Shown here: positions 14,450-22,722 of the stretch, in pieces
How the letters are laid out: every line of letters begins with the position of its first letter
How positions within the stretch are numbered: the first letter of the stretch is position 1
From: an archaeon
GTDB taxonomy: Archaea; Thermoproteota; Nitrososphaeria; Nitrososphaerales; CADDZS01
DNA: 33,251 nucleotides
Assembly (NCBI GenBank): GCA_029850555.1
Contig: JARCRS010000100.1
Span: forward strand, 1 to 33,251
Direction of reading: 5' to 3'
Position numbers and translations under genes: made by a program
The notes under the pieces: generated by a model
What the model was told of the DNA's origin: nothing
Databases searched by the model: none
Seen by the model: the letters and a program-made list of their open reading frames with translations, nothing else

Positions 14450-15712
14450 TCATCTTGACTCTGCTCTGGACGTACCAGGCTTTTTTGACGCCGAAACAAT
14501 TGAAAGAACATCCCTGTCTTTCATTTGATACTCGACTGGTAATCTTAAACCTGTTCTCGCATCAATAGCATAGATTAATCCCTTCGCAAGGTCCGTGTGA
14601 ATCGAATTCGCAAGATCTGATACTGATGCCCCGTCCCGCATCAGGAACACATCTGGGAGGACGTTTCCAGAGTTGTCTGAAAACTTTCCGACGTCGCTTA
14701 CTGGATATACCGAATTCATCCGCAATAATTTGAATACCGCAACATTGATCGCGAACTGTACACCCGTGCGCAGATATTCTCCGAGTATCGCCTTGCTAAT
14801 GTGAGCTAGAGCGGTTTGTTGTCGCTCGTTCAGTTTTGCCCCTTTTACTATCTCGAACCTTTCTTCGCCCGGTGAATAACGAATCACTCCAGATTGTTCG
14901 GCTTTTCTCAATGTAAGTTCGGATTCTGCACTAGCAGGAACAACTATCATGTCGCTGTAGGCTTCTCTGATTTTGAGGAAGTTCTTCGCTGCTTCTGGGA
15001 CATCCATTTTGTTTGCCACTATAAGAGTTGGTTTTGAAACCTCCCGGAGAGACCAAGCAAAATCTATTCTTTGACGATCGTTCCATTGCTCGACATCTTC
15101 CCCGTAGAGCTGCTTTCGTTTCAGTGCTTCAATGACATCTTCGCGGCGAACTCCTATGCCGTGCATTGCTTCGCTCAGCGCATCAGCAAAGTCTATCCCG
15201 CGGTTAGTCTTTATGATTCGTAAAATCTTGTCCTCGCTGTTTTGGAACAGATGAAGATACCACATTGCAAGCTCTTCCTCAATGTCCTCAATGTCTGCTA
15301 CTGGATCTCCAACACCGGGCCTCGCAATTTTGCCCTCAGCATCAATGCTTCCCGACGCATCAATTATGTGGAGCAAAGCGTCAGACTGAGAGGCGACGGA
15401 GAGGAACTGATTTCCTAGGCCCCTCCCCTCATACGCTCCTTTGATCAATCCTGGAAGGTCAATGATCTCTAGAGGGATCATTCGCCAACCATCGACGCAG
15501 GCAGAATTTCTTGGATTGTCTTGTTTCAGACCAAGCTCTCTATGGACACAAAGTGTTGCAGCCTGCCCAATGGCTGCATTCGGGGTCTTTGTCGTGAAAG
15601 GATAATTACTGATCTCAGCATTCTGAAGAGTCGCTGCGTTAAAGAAAGTAGTCTTTCCTGTATTTGTTTTGCCGATCAAACCAATTCTAAGCGTTGGCAT
15701 TTTTCTCTTCAC
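14450..15712 (-). CDS. OBG/YchF-like GTPase with C-terminal TGS domain
   Basis: The 420-aa protein belongs to the TRAFAC OBG family. The P-loop is LIGKTNTGKTTFFNA (GxTNxGKT) and the switch region ISNYPFTTKTPNAAIG. Walker B is IIDLPGLIKGAYEGRGLGNQ, the NKxD motif is LIVANKMDVPEA, and VPASAE follows. A TGS domain lies at the end (about 320-405, RDGASVSDLANSIHTDLAKG). This domain order matches the archaeal YchF-like group, which binds ribosomes and may hydrolyse ATP as well as GTP. A GTG at 15712 has GGAG at good distance; the ATG at 15700 directly before PTLRIG is the alternative. The C-terminus is basic and Ser-rich (SASKKPGTSRAESR). Confidence 0.87.
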   Translation of the reverse strand: MKRKMPTLRIGLIGKTNTGKTTFFNAATLQNAEISNYPFTTKTPNAAIGQAATLCVHRELGLKQDNPRNSACVDGWRMIPLEIIDLPGLIKGAYEGRGLGNQFLSVASQSDALLHIIDASGSIDAEGKIARPGVGDPVADIEDIEEELAMWYLHLFQNSEDKILRIIKTNRGIDFADALSEAMHGIGVRREDVIEALKRKQLYGEDVEQWNDRQRIDFAWSLREVSKPTLIVANKMDVPEAAKNFLKIREAYSDMIVVPASAESELTLRKAEQSGVIRYSPGEERFEIVKGAKLNERQQTALAHISKAILGEYLRTGVQFAINVAVFKLLRMNSVYPVSDVGKFSDNSGNVLPDVFLMRDGASVSDLANSIHTDLAKGLIYAIDARTGLRLPVEYQMKDRDVLSIVSASKKPGTSRAESR

Positions 15713-15893
15713 TGGATCTCCGAGTTATAACTAAGGTCAACATGATTTAGAATCATAAAATGCTTCTTACCTTATCTAAGGAAGGTCGTATCTCTAGGCC
15801 AACAGTTTTAAACTTCTCATGTGAGGCAAAACGACTAGAATTCGTTCCTTTTTTCCAAATTCAAACTGATAGAATACTGGGTATGAAAAAGCA

Positions 15894-16934
15894 ATGACCA
15901 AAGCAGTGTCGAGCTTCGAATCCAAGGAAAACGGGACGACCATTAGCTATGGAAATGGAATAACTGTCAACACGCCATCTTTCTCTATCGCTTTGGACCC
16001 GAGGAGTGCCAGTGAATCCAACTATGCCTTCGTCTCTCACGCTCACATAGATCACGTACACGTTCCAAACGGAAAGTCCAAGATCATCGCAAGCCAAGAG
16101 ACAAAGGAACTTGCAAAGATGCGAGGTTACAACCTTGGGAAATTAGACCACGAAGTTTCCGGCATAGAAACTATTGACTCCGGACATATACTTGGATCGA
16201 AAGCGATACTGATAGATGATAAGATTCTGTATACCGGCGATTTATGCACCAGAGACCGGGCCTTTCTAAAGGGATTCAAAGGCGTCAAATGTGAGACACT
16301 TATAATCGAAAGCACCTACGGGAGAAGACATTACGTCTTTCCCGAGACAGAGGTAGTTACGAGCCAAGTCAATAAGTTCATCTCAGAGTGCTTCGACAGG
16401 TGTCGTCCCGTTGTGTTAACTGGTTATCCTCTCGGCAAGGCGCAGATGATCTCGTATCTGTTCGATATGTGGGAACCAGTCTACCTGCATGAGTCCATCC
16501 ATAAAATGAACTATGGTCACATCAAACTCGGAATCGAATTGAAGGATTTTGAAATGCTAAGTTCGGGGAAGGAATCTGAGGAGAAACTCAGTCGCGGGCC
16601 GTGGATCCTGATTGCGCCATCTTCCGGAGGCAGGTCAAGTTTTGTGCGTACTATGAAGGAAAAATACAACGCAGTTATTGCAACATTCAGCGGATGGGCA
16701 ATTGATTCAAGATATCGAAATGCAATGAGTTTGGATAGAGCCTTTCCACTCAGCGATCATTGCGATTTTCAAGAGTTAGTCGTGTTTGTCAAGAACTGCT
16801 CTCCCTCGAAAGTTTATACAGTCCACGGATTTTCGATGGAATTTGCTGCTTACCTGAGGCGTCTTGGTTTTGACGCCGAATCACTCGAGGCAGCAAATGA
16901 GCCACAAAGAAGGCTAACCAGCTTTGCTCATTAA
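15894..16934 (+). CDS. Metallo-beta-lactamase-fold nuclease (mRNA 3'-end-processing/SNM1-like)
   Basis: The 346-aa protein carries the MBL zinc motifs: FVSHAHIDHVHV (HxHxDH), IDSGHILGSKA (second His), LYTGDLCTRD (bridging Asp) and late LSDHCDFQEL (His). Between them lies a short beta-CASP-like region including ESTYGRRHYVF and VVLTGYPLGKAQM. This set is typical of archaeal proteins annotated as putative exonucleases related to mRNA 3'-end processing factors or to ligase-associated DNA exonucleases. DNA versus RNA as substrate cannot be told from sequence. Its stop codon overlaps the stop of the convergent ileS gene by three bases within TTAA (16931-16934). Confidence 0.82.
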   Translation: MTKAVSSFESKENGTTISYGNGITVNTPSFSIALDPRSASESNYAFVSHAHIDHVHVPNGKSKIIASQETKELAKMRGYNLGKLDHEVSGIETIDSGHILGSKAILIDDKILYTGDLCTRDRAFLKGFKGVKCETLIIESTYGRRHYVFPETEVVTSQVNKFISECFDRCRPVVLTGYPLGKAQMISYLFDMWEPVYLHESIHKMNYGHIKLGIELKDFEMLSSGKESEEKLSRGPWILIAPSSGGRSSFVRTMKEKYNAVIATFSGWAIDSRYRNAMSLDRAFPLSDHCDFQELVVFVKNCSPSKVYTVHGFSMEFAAYLRRLGFDAESLEAANEPQRRLTSFAH

Positions 16935-19900
16935 GCACCAATGTTGAGCTTGATTGTCTGTCCTTCAAGGTCAGCGCTCTCCCACGAACCACTTTCGCTT
17001 GGAAGGTCTGCATAGAGTTTTACTTCTCTTACTCTTACTAGGAAAGCCAAGTTGGATTTTTTAGGCTCGAGCATTGTCAAATTTTGCTGCCCGAGTCCAG
17101 CAACAGCTGCAAGCGAAAGTATCTCCGTTGGGTTGAATCTTTTCTCTTTTCTCAGCGCCTGAAGATTTCTTGCAACGTCTCTTAACAGCCCTTCGGCTAC
17201 CAGATTTTCATCCCTAGAAACATCAAGTGCGATTACCATTCCGTAATTCTCACTCACAGAATACCTTTGGTCATCGGAAGCAAAATAAAATTTCAAATCC
17301 TGGGCCTCTAATTCGAAGTCCCCCATCTTGATTTTTTCTTTCTCTCCCGTTTTATTGTACAATGACACAGGATTTGAGCGTTCAAGCTCCGCTTGAAGTT
17401 CCTTGAGCCTTTGCTTGACTTTTGGTGCAACGAGATCAAGATTCAACCGAACGGAAACTTTGAGAGGAGTTCCCCTAGGATCGTCTTGAAGTTCGACCTC
17501 TTGAAGATTAGTCTGCTCGAGCAGAAGATCCTTATTCGCAAGCACTAAATCTTTCGAATCTTTGCTAACCAAGTAGAAGGCCTTTCGGAGCGGCCACCTT
17601 CGCTTTGTTTTCGCTTTCATTCGCGCTGCATTACTAAGGGAAACTAGTTTCGAGAGCAAGTCAAATTCCATTTCCAATCTCTCATTCCTATATTCAGGAA
17701 GGGATGAAGGCCAATCCTCCAAAGTCAAGGCCTTCGCTTGAAAGGCTTCAGCGGAGAGATAATCTGTCAGATAAGGCGCGATAGGATGTAGAAGTTTGTC
17801 GCAACTAAGCAGCGCGAATCCAAGTACGCTGTATATTGTTCTCCTTCTGTTTCTGGCTGGTCCAGTTTCTTCCCACATTTCGCTACGAACTATTGGTACA
17901 TAGGTCTGGCTGATATCTTCGATTAGAAATTGTTCAATTGCTCGAGCTGAATCCTGATACCTTGCCTCAGAGTAACTCTTTGTGCAAATGTTAATCAGAA
18001 ATTCGAGCCGCGAAAGTAACCATAGATCTTGCTTCTTGAAGCTATTCTTCTCAGACTTCAATATATCGTGAGCGCGGTAAGCTCGAAACTCAAACTGGTC
18101 GTAAAGACTGTTCTGGACATAGAAAACGTGCATGTGGTACAGTGTGTTCAATATTTGGTATGGTCGAGTAAGAAGCTCTTTTTCATCAAAATTGATGGAG
18201 TCAATTGGACTACTTTTCCAAGTGAGATATAATCGAGAAATGTCAACAGACTGTTTTTCTAGTAAACCGTGCGCACTGATGTAGTTTCCCTTGCTCTTGC
18301 TCATCTTTTGTCCGTTCTTATCCAGAACGAAACCTTGGAACAAGAACGACTGGTAAGGAGATTGATCCCTCATCTGTAGAATCACATTCTCTATCAATAG
18401 GGTGTATGCCCAGCCCCTGGTTTGATCTATTCCTTCCGTAAGAAAAGGAACAGGAAAATATTCGTCGTATTCTTTATCCGAATATGAGGCGTAAGGAGAT
18501 GCCCCACTGTTATGCCAAGTATCCAGGACAAACGGCTCACGATGCATAACCTTGCTGCATTTGGGACATTCAATCACAATACGATCTATCCATGGTCTAT
18601 GAAGTTCGAAATTTTCGCCATCTGGTAGAATCTTTGCATGGGAAACAATCTCTTTTCGAGAGAATAATCCTAGCTTTTCTCCGCAGGAATCGCACTTCCA
18701 AATCGGTAGTGGGGCTCCCCAAACTCTCTCTCTAGAGATACACCAGGGCCGCTTTTCCTTTATTATCTCAAGGAATCTGTTCTTCGGTTGCTCGTAAAAA
18801 TATTCGACTTTAGCTGCAGCGCTGATAGCTTTATCCTTCAACCTGTCAACGAAGTAATAGTACTCTCGTCGGGCGAGCCACACGAGTCTGTGGCCAGATC
18901 TCCAACATACAGGATATTCGTGCTTTAGTTTCCCATATCGGAGCAAAAGTCCTCTCTCTTTCAGGAGATCGCCAATCTTTTCATCAGAATCTCTCACAAA
19001 TAGACCCGAAAGCGCTCCTGCTTCAGATGTAAATTGAGCCTGCTCGTCAATAGGATTGAAGATTGGAACATGTCTCCTCGATGCAACCTCGAAATCATCC
19101 TCTCCATTTGCCGGTGCCATATGGACGAGTCCAGAGCCGGTTGTCGTGTCAACAAATTCTTCGGCGACTACGGAATGAACCGAACTATTTTGTTGATCAA
19201 GATCTTTCTGTTTTGGCAGTAAATCGGCGAGCGGATGCTCGTATCTTATTCCTTCTAGATGGCTTCCTTTGAGCTTTTGTTTTATGCGATAATCCTCAAG
19301 ATGAAGCTCTTTCATCATTCCTTCTAATCTTTCACTGCCGACTAGCCAAGTTTCGCTAACTCCAGATTTTGTTTGGACCGACACAAAGCAGTAATCCGCA
19401 TCTGGTTTTACCCCTACGAGTTCATCTGTCACTACCGTAAATGGCATAGTGGTCCATGCAACTAGGAAGACATTCTCTACCTCGTTCCTCAATTTCATTT
19501 TGAAATACATGGAGGGATCCTCAAGCGTTTCATAACCGCCTAGAGCTACCTCAGCAGCGCTAAGGGGCGTTTGACAACTCGGGCAGAAGGGCGTTACACG
19601 GTATGCTTCATCGAGAATTTTGGATTCCCAAGCCGCTTTGACTATCTGCCATTCTCTTTCAATGTATGAATCTAGGTAAGTATAGTACGCCTTGTCATCA
19701 TTTATCAAGAGTCCTAAAAGGTCATCAGTGCTCTTCCACAAGTCGTGGTATTTCGCCAGCATGTCTTTGCATGCTTGAACGAGCTTTTCTTCGCCGATTT
19801 TCTTTAGATTGCTGGTCTTGTTGCCTGTAAGGCCGAGTTCCTTTTCAGCCTGGAGTTCCACTGGAAGCCCCTGGCAATCCCATCCCCCTCGAAAATCGAT

Positions 19901-20173
19901 GAAATTTCCTCTTTGGGTTTCGAATCTATACCAGAGGTCTTTCATCATTCTTCCGCGGAGGTGTCCCATATGGGGCTCACCATTTAACGTGGGAGGACCC
20001 TCCACATAACCTAGTTTCTTTTTGTCTTTGAATCTCTGGGAGATCTTGGTTCTGATATCAATGTCTTTCCATTGCGCCCTAATGGTATCTTCTATCTTTT
20101 TGGGTTCATAACTAGGCGCGAGTCTACCTCGGAATTCTTCTGAACGCAAGCTTAGTGATTGGGTCTCTGACAT
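16931..20173 (-). CDS. ileS: Isoleucyl-tRNA synthetase
   Basis: The 1080-aa class I synthetase charges tRNA-Ile. It shows the HIGH-type motif EPHMGHLRGRMMKDL (H68-x-G-H71), the catalytic FIDFRGGWDCQGLPVELQ, a CP1 editing insertion, and KNGQKMSKSKGN (KMSKS, about residues 623-627). It ends with a tRNA-binding anticodon domain and a long C-terminal extension. The editing domain has AWTTMPFTVVTDELV where many enzymes read TTTPWT; the Thr pair is kept. Cysteine pairs (CPSCQTP, CDSCGEK, CPKCSK) suggest zinc sites. It starts with ATG at 20173. Minus-strand TATAAA at about 20277-20282 could be its promoter, giving a leader of roughly 80 nt. Confidence 0.95.
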   Translation of the reverse strand: MSETQSLSLRSEEFRGRLAPSYEPKKIEDTIRAQWKDIDIRTKISQRFKDKKKLGYVEGPPTLNGEPHMGHLRGRMMKDLWYRFETQRGNFIDFRGGWDCQGLPVELQAEKELGLTGNKTSNLKKIGEEKLVQACKDMLAKYHDLWKSTDDLLGLLINDDKAYYTYLDSYIEREWQIVKAAWESKILDEAYRVTPFCPSCQTPLSAAEVALGGYETLEDPSMYFKMKLRNEVENVFLVAWTTMPFTVVTDELVGVKPDADYCFVSVQTKSGVSETWLVGSERLEGMMKELHLEDYRIKQKLKGSHLEGIRYEHPLADLLPKQKDLDQQNSSVHSVVAEEFVDTTTGSGLVHMAPANGEDDFEVASRRHVPIFNPIDEQAQFTSEAGALSGLFVRDSDEKIGDLLKERGLLLRYGKLKHEYPVCWRSGHRLVWLARREYYYFVDRLKDKAISAAAKVEYFYEQPKNRFLEIIKEKRPWCISRERVWGAPLPIWKCDSCGEKLGLFSRKEIVSHAKILPDGENFELHRPWIDRIVIECPKCSKVMHREPFVLDTWHNSGASPYASYSDKEYDEYFPVPFLTEGIDQTRGWAYTLLIENVILQMRDQSPYQSFLFQGFVLDKNGQKMSKSKGNYISAHGLLEKQSVDISRLYLTWKSSPIDSINFDEKELLTRPYQILNTLYHMHVFYVQNSLYDQFEFRAYRAHDILKSEKNSFKKQDLWLLSRLEFLINICTKSYSEARYQDSARAIEQFLIEDISQTYVPIVRSEMWEETGPARNRRRTIYSVLGFALLSCDKLLHPIAPYLTDYLSAEAFQAKALTLEDWPSSLPEYRNERLEMEFDLLSKLVSLSNAARMKAKTKRRWPLRKAFYLVSKDSKDLVLANKDLLLEQTNLQEVELQDDPRGTPLKVSVRLNLDLVAPKVKQRLKELQAELERSNPVSLYNKTGEKEKIKMGDFELEAQDLKFYFASDDQRYSVSENYGMVIALDVSRDENLVAEGLLRDVARNLQALRKEKRFNPTEILSLAAVAGLGQQNLTMLEPKKSNLAFLVRVREVKLYADLPSESGSWESADLEGQTIKLNIGA

Positions 20174-20589
20174 GCGTAATACGTCCTATTTGCAATAGAC
20201 ATTGGTGGAAGTCAAATCAAACGAAACCCTTTGAAAGAGAAACAAATTTCGAAAAACTATGAATAATAAAGCTCGTTTATACAGACGAGCCAATTTTAGA
20301 TTCTGTAATGACCCAGTGGCAAATTTGTTCCTCACCTTTTCGCAATTGAACGCCTCTTTCGTTTATGTAACTGAGATTTGGGCGTTATCGGGCTATTTAG
20401 AATTTCTCGTTGGAGAACCCAGATGATTGGATTTTCGAGCATTCGAGGGAAGACAGAGATTACAACTGTTTTCAACGACAGTTGAGGAGTTTTTCTCCTA
20501 ATAAAGCAGAATGTATCCTGTTGTCAATACTAATTCACCTAGAGCGTTAACCTTCAAGAACGGCACAATTTTGTCGGTGCTAAAACCTA
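20174..20589. promoter_or_regulatory. Divergent ileS / ESCRT-III promoter region with three hairpins
   Basis: This 416-nt spacer holds no gene that I can see. GCTCGT (20271-20276) and ACGAGC (20285-20290) flank TTATACAG; the minus strand of that stretch contains TATAAA and may be the ileS promoter. Closer to the ESCRT-III gene are two back-to-back hairpins: CAACTGT/ACAGTTG (20463-20484) and AGGAG-TTTTT-CTCCT (20485-20499). They lie 90-127 nt upstream of the ATG at 20590, where they could shape a leader or mark the end of an upstream transcript. No clear TATA box for the plus strand can be picked with confidence. Confidence 0.45.
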
Positions 20590-21234
20590 ATGTCACAGTT
20601 TTCGTCTAGATGGCAAAAATCTCCTCAAGATGGCATCTCCAATCGAATTAAAGACACAGTAAGGGCTCCGGGACCACTCAAACCACGTCTGGAACAGGCA
20701 ACTCGACAGATACAAGTTCAAATCTCAAAACTCGACGCAACATCTGCAAAACTCCGCGAAAGAGACGCTTCGATCTTCAATAAGGTCGTTGCTTCAATTC
20801 AAAAACACGACACTCAACACGCAAACATACTTGCAAACGAATTGTCCGAAGTACGCAAGATGAACAAAATGGTTACTCAAGCGAAACTTGCACTAGAACA
20901 AATCACACTCCGGCTCAATACAGTTCAAGAGCTCGGCGACATTGTAGTCACACTATCACCTGCGATGGGCGTAATACGCAACGTCAGAAGCGGATTGGTC
21001 AGTGTAATTCCTGAAGCCGAGCACGAAATAGGAGAGATCTCAGGATTACTTTCAAGCATCCTCGTTGATGCTGGACAACTGGGCGCGGGCGTCATCAACT
21101 TCGAATCTGCGAACGAAGAAGCAGACAAGATCCTTGCTGAAGCGGGCGCTGTTGCCGAGCAGAGAATGCGCGACAAGTTCCCAGATCTACCAGAATCTGT
21201 TCCAGAGGGAACAGAAGCTACTGGCTTCTCTTAG
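20590..21234 (+). CDS. ESCRT-III (Snf7/CdvB-like) cell-division protein, short paralog
   Basis: The 214-aa protein consists of long basic and acidic helices typical of ESCRT-III. A basic N-terminus (SNRIKDTVRAPGPLKPRLEQ) leads into helices 1 and 2 (ATRQIQVQISKLDATSAKLR, ANELSEVRKMNKMVTQAKLA). Then comes the family-like LEQITLRLNTVQELGDIVVT, helix 4-5 sequence with IPEAEHEIGEISGLLSSILV, and a small Pro-rich tail. It has no C-terminal winged helix, so it resembles the CdvB1/CdvB2 paralogs that form membrane-constricting filaments during archaeal division. It is the first gene of a same-strand set ending with the Vps4-type ATPase that would disassemble it. Start ATG at 20590. Confidence 0.85.
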   Translation: MSQFSSRWQKSPQDGISNRIKDTVRAPGPLKPRLEQATRQIQVQISKLDATSAKLRERDASIFNKVVASIQKHDTQHANILANELSEVRKMNKMVTQAKLALEQITLRLNTVQELGDIVVTLSPAMGVIRNVRSGLVSVIPEAEHEIGEISGLLSSILVDAGQLGAGVINFESANEEADKILAEAGAVAEQRMRDKFPDLPESVPEGTEATGFS

Positions 21235-21266
21235 TAAAGGAATAACTAACCCATCAAGGAAAAATA

Positions 21267-21359
21267 AAAAAAGTGAATAGATGAAGCGAGGAGAAACCTG
21301 TGTCGAATCAGGTACAGGCGAACTCTCTTCTTCTAATTTTTTACATTCCTCACTTTTTT
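21267..21359 (+). other. Structured spacer between the ESCRT-III genes
   Basis: A perfect 10-bp outer stem, AAAAAAGTGA (21267-21276) with TCACTTTTTT (21350-21359), encloses shorter complementary blocks: GAAG/CTTC, GAG/CTC and CCTGT/ACAGG (around 21283-21333). The transcript could fold into a long interrupted hairpin ending in a T-run. It may be a terminator or processing site for the first ESCRT-III gene, or a small structured RNA. Confidence 0.4.
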
Positions 21360-21480
21360 GGTTCGGGAAAAACAAAAAGTTCTGTTTTCGAGCAAGGGTG
21401 GATTTTGTTTACGAAACTTATGTGCCGTTGACAAGATGAAGAGGAAAAGCCCTGGATTAATTCGTAAAAGGTTCCATAAT

Positions 21481-21690
21481 ATGAGCCAATTAATCGTTTA
21501 CAATGAGCAACAGGAGGAGGCATTTCGAAGAGCTAAGGTGCCTTGTCTTTCTGTTATTTCGACCAAAGAAAACAATCGAAATTACAATGTGGCGACTCTT
21601 GGCTCTCAGCCGAAGTTTTTAGATTCAAACTCAGTTCTTATTCAGCCGTTCTCTTTGAACCAAGTCCCGGGTCGCAAAAAGAGGAGCTGA
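21481..21690 (+). CDS. Small unknown protein inside the division cluster
   Basis: The ATG at 21481 gives 69 residues starting MSQLIVYNEQQEEAFRRAKV. The frame is open further upstream, with an ATG at 21436 (84 aa, basic MKRKSPGLIRKRFHN) and a TTG at 21358 that falls in the hairpin and is unlikely. The protein has a short helix (EQQEEAFRRAK), one Cys and a basic tail (GRKKRS). It has no domain I recognise. It ends 13 nt before the CdvB-like gene, and that spacing supports an operon. No strong Shine-Dalgarno sequence precedes it. It may be a real small division-associated protein or an open leader. Confidence 0.4.
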   Translation: MSQLIVYNEQQEEAFRRAKVPCLSVISTKENNRNYNVATLGSQPKFLDSNSVLIQPFSLNQVPGRKKRS

Positions 21691-21703
21691 ATAGGAATAC
21701 GTA

Positions 21704-22570
21704 ATGGCTCCTCATGTCGGATTCTCTACCTCTACCGACAGGAACCTTAAGGAGAAAATCAATCTTGCAATTAGGCAAGTCGAGGTTCAACGTAAGGACG
21801 TTGAGCAGATGCGCTTTCGTCTAGACGAACGAAGAAGAACAATCTTTAACGCAATTGTGAAGGCTTACGAACAAAAGGACGAGATGCGAGCAAGGGTCTT
21901 TTCTAGTGAGCATGTGGAGCTCCAGAAGGTTACAAGAGTTGTTAACGCCTCGGAGCTTGCGCTGCTGCACATTGTTGTGAGGCTCGAAACTCTCCGCGAT
22001 GTGGGGGACGTAATGTATGCACTCTCAAGCGCGTTCAAAGAAGTAAAAAGAATAGGCAAATCCATAGAGAATCTAGCACCAAATCTCGAAGCTGCAGCTA
22101 GCGAAATCAATGACTCATTTACAAACATCCTCGCCGAACTAGGTGTGTTGACTCCGAATGTCAGCATAGCATTAAGCGACACGCCTCAAGAAATATTTGA
22201 GAAAGCTCAACAACTCATTCGTGAGCGGACTTCCGAACTGGGCGAGCTTCCAAAATCAATGGAAGAGATGGAGGCTTCGGAGGGAACTTCGATTTTGGAA
22301 CGAACGAAGAAAATAGCCCTTCTCGCTTCGGGAGATGATTCAGATGAAGAAGAAAACGAGGAAGAATTCAAGCCAACAATTCTTGTAGGAGAAGAAAGCA
22401 CAGAGGAAGAAGATCCTGATCGCGCCGTCCGAAACTACATTTACGAGAGAGGGAATGACAAAATTGACGTACTAGATTGCTCAGCTCAACTGAATCTACC
22501 TGTCGATCTTGTTGAACAAGCATACATCAAATTGCTTTCAGAACGGAGACCGAATGCCCCTTCGAAATAG
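21704..22570 (+). CDS. cdvB: CdvB-like ESCRT-III protein with C-terminal winged helix
   Basis: The 288-aa protein has an ESCRT-III helical core (residues about 10-170, e.g. IRQVEVQRKDVEQMRFRLDE and VTRVVNASELALLHIVVRLE). An acidic linker follows (DDSDEEENEEEF, then KPTILVGEESTEEEDPD), and then a C-terminal winged-helix-like domain (about 235-283, AVRNYIYERGNDKIDVLDCS, LNLPVDLVEQAYIKLLSERR). In Sulfolobus-type systems this C-terminal domain binds CdvA, and a Pro-containing motif in the linker (MIM2) binds the MIT domain of CdvC; here KPTIL is a candidate. It probably forms the main division-ring polymer together with the shorter paralog upstream. It starts with ATG at 21704. Confidence 0.87.
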   Translation: MAPHVGFSTSTDRNLKEKINLAIRQVEVQRKDVEQMRFRLDERRRTIFNAIVKAYEQKDEMRARVFSSEHVELQKVTRVVNASELALLHIVVRLETLRDVGDVMYALSSAFKEVKRIGKSIENLAPNLEAAASEINDSFTNILAELGVLTPNVSIALSDTPQEIFEKAQQLIRERTSELGELPKSMEEMEASEGTSILERTKKIALLASGDDSDEEENEEEFKPTILVGEESTEEEDPDRAVRNYIYERGNDKIDVLDCSAQLNLPVDLVEQAYIKLLSERRPNAPSK

Positions 22571-22709
22571 ATCTAAAACACTTGGGAAAATCCATCGAGA
22601 CATATAAAATTGAAATCAAAGAGCACAATTAATCCTGAATCGAAAAAGTTTGTATTAACAGTAGCCGGAGGACTGTCCGTGCTTAGCACAGCTGCTTCGC
22701 CATTCAAAT

Positions 22710-22714
22710 GGAGG
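22710..22714 (+). promoter_or_regulatory. Shine-Dalgarno that decides the cdvC start
   Basis: GGAGG lies 8 nt before the ATG at 22723 and inside the codons that follow an earlier in-frame ATG (22708). This favours the 22723 start, MSESAAK, over the 5-residue-longer version. Confidence 0.6.
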
Positions 22715-22722
22715 CTCACCGT

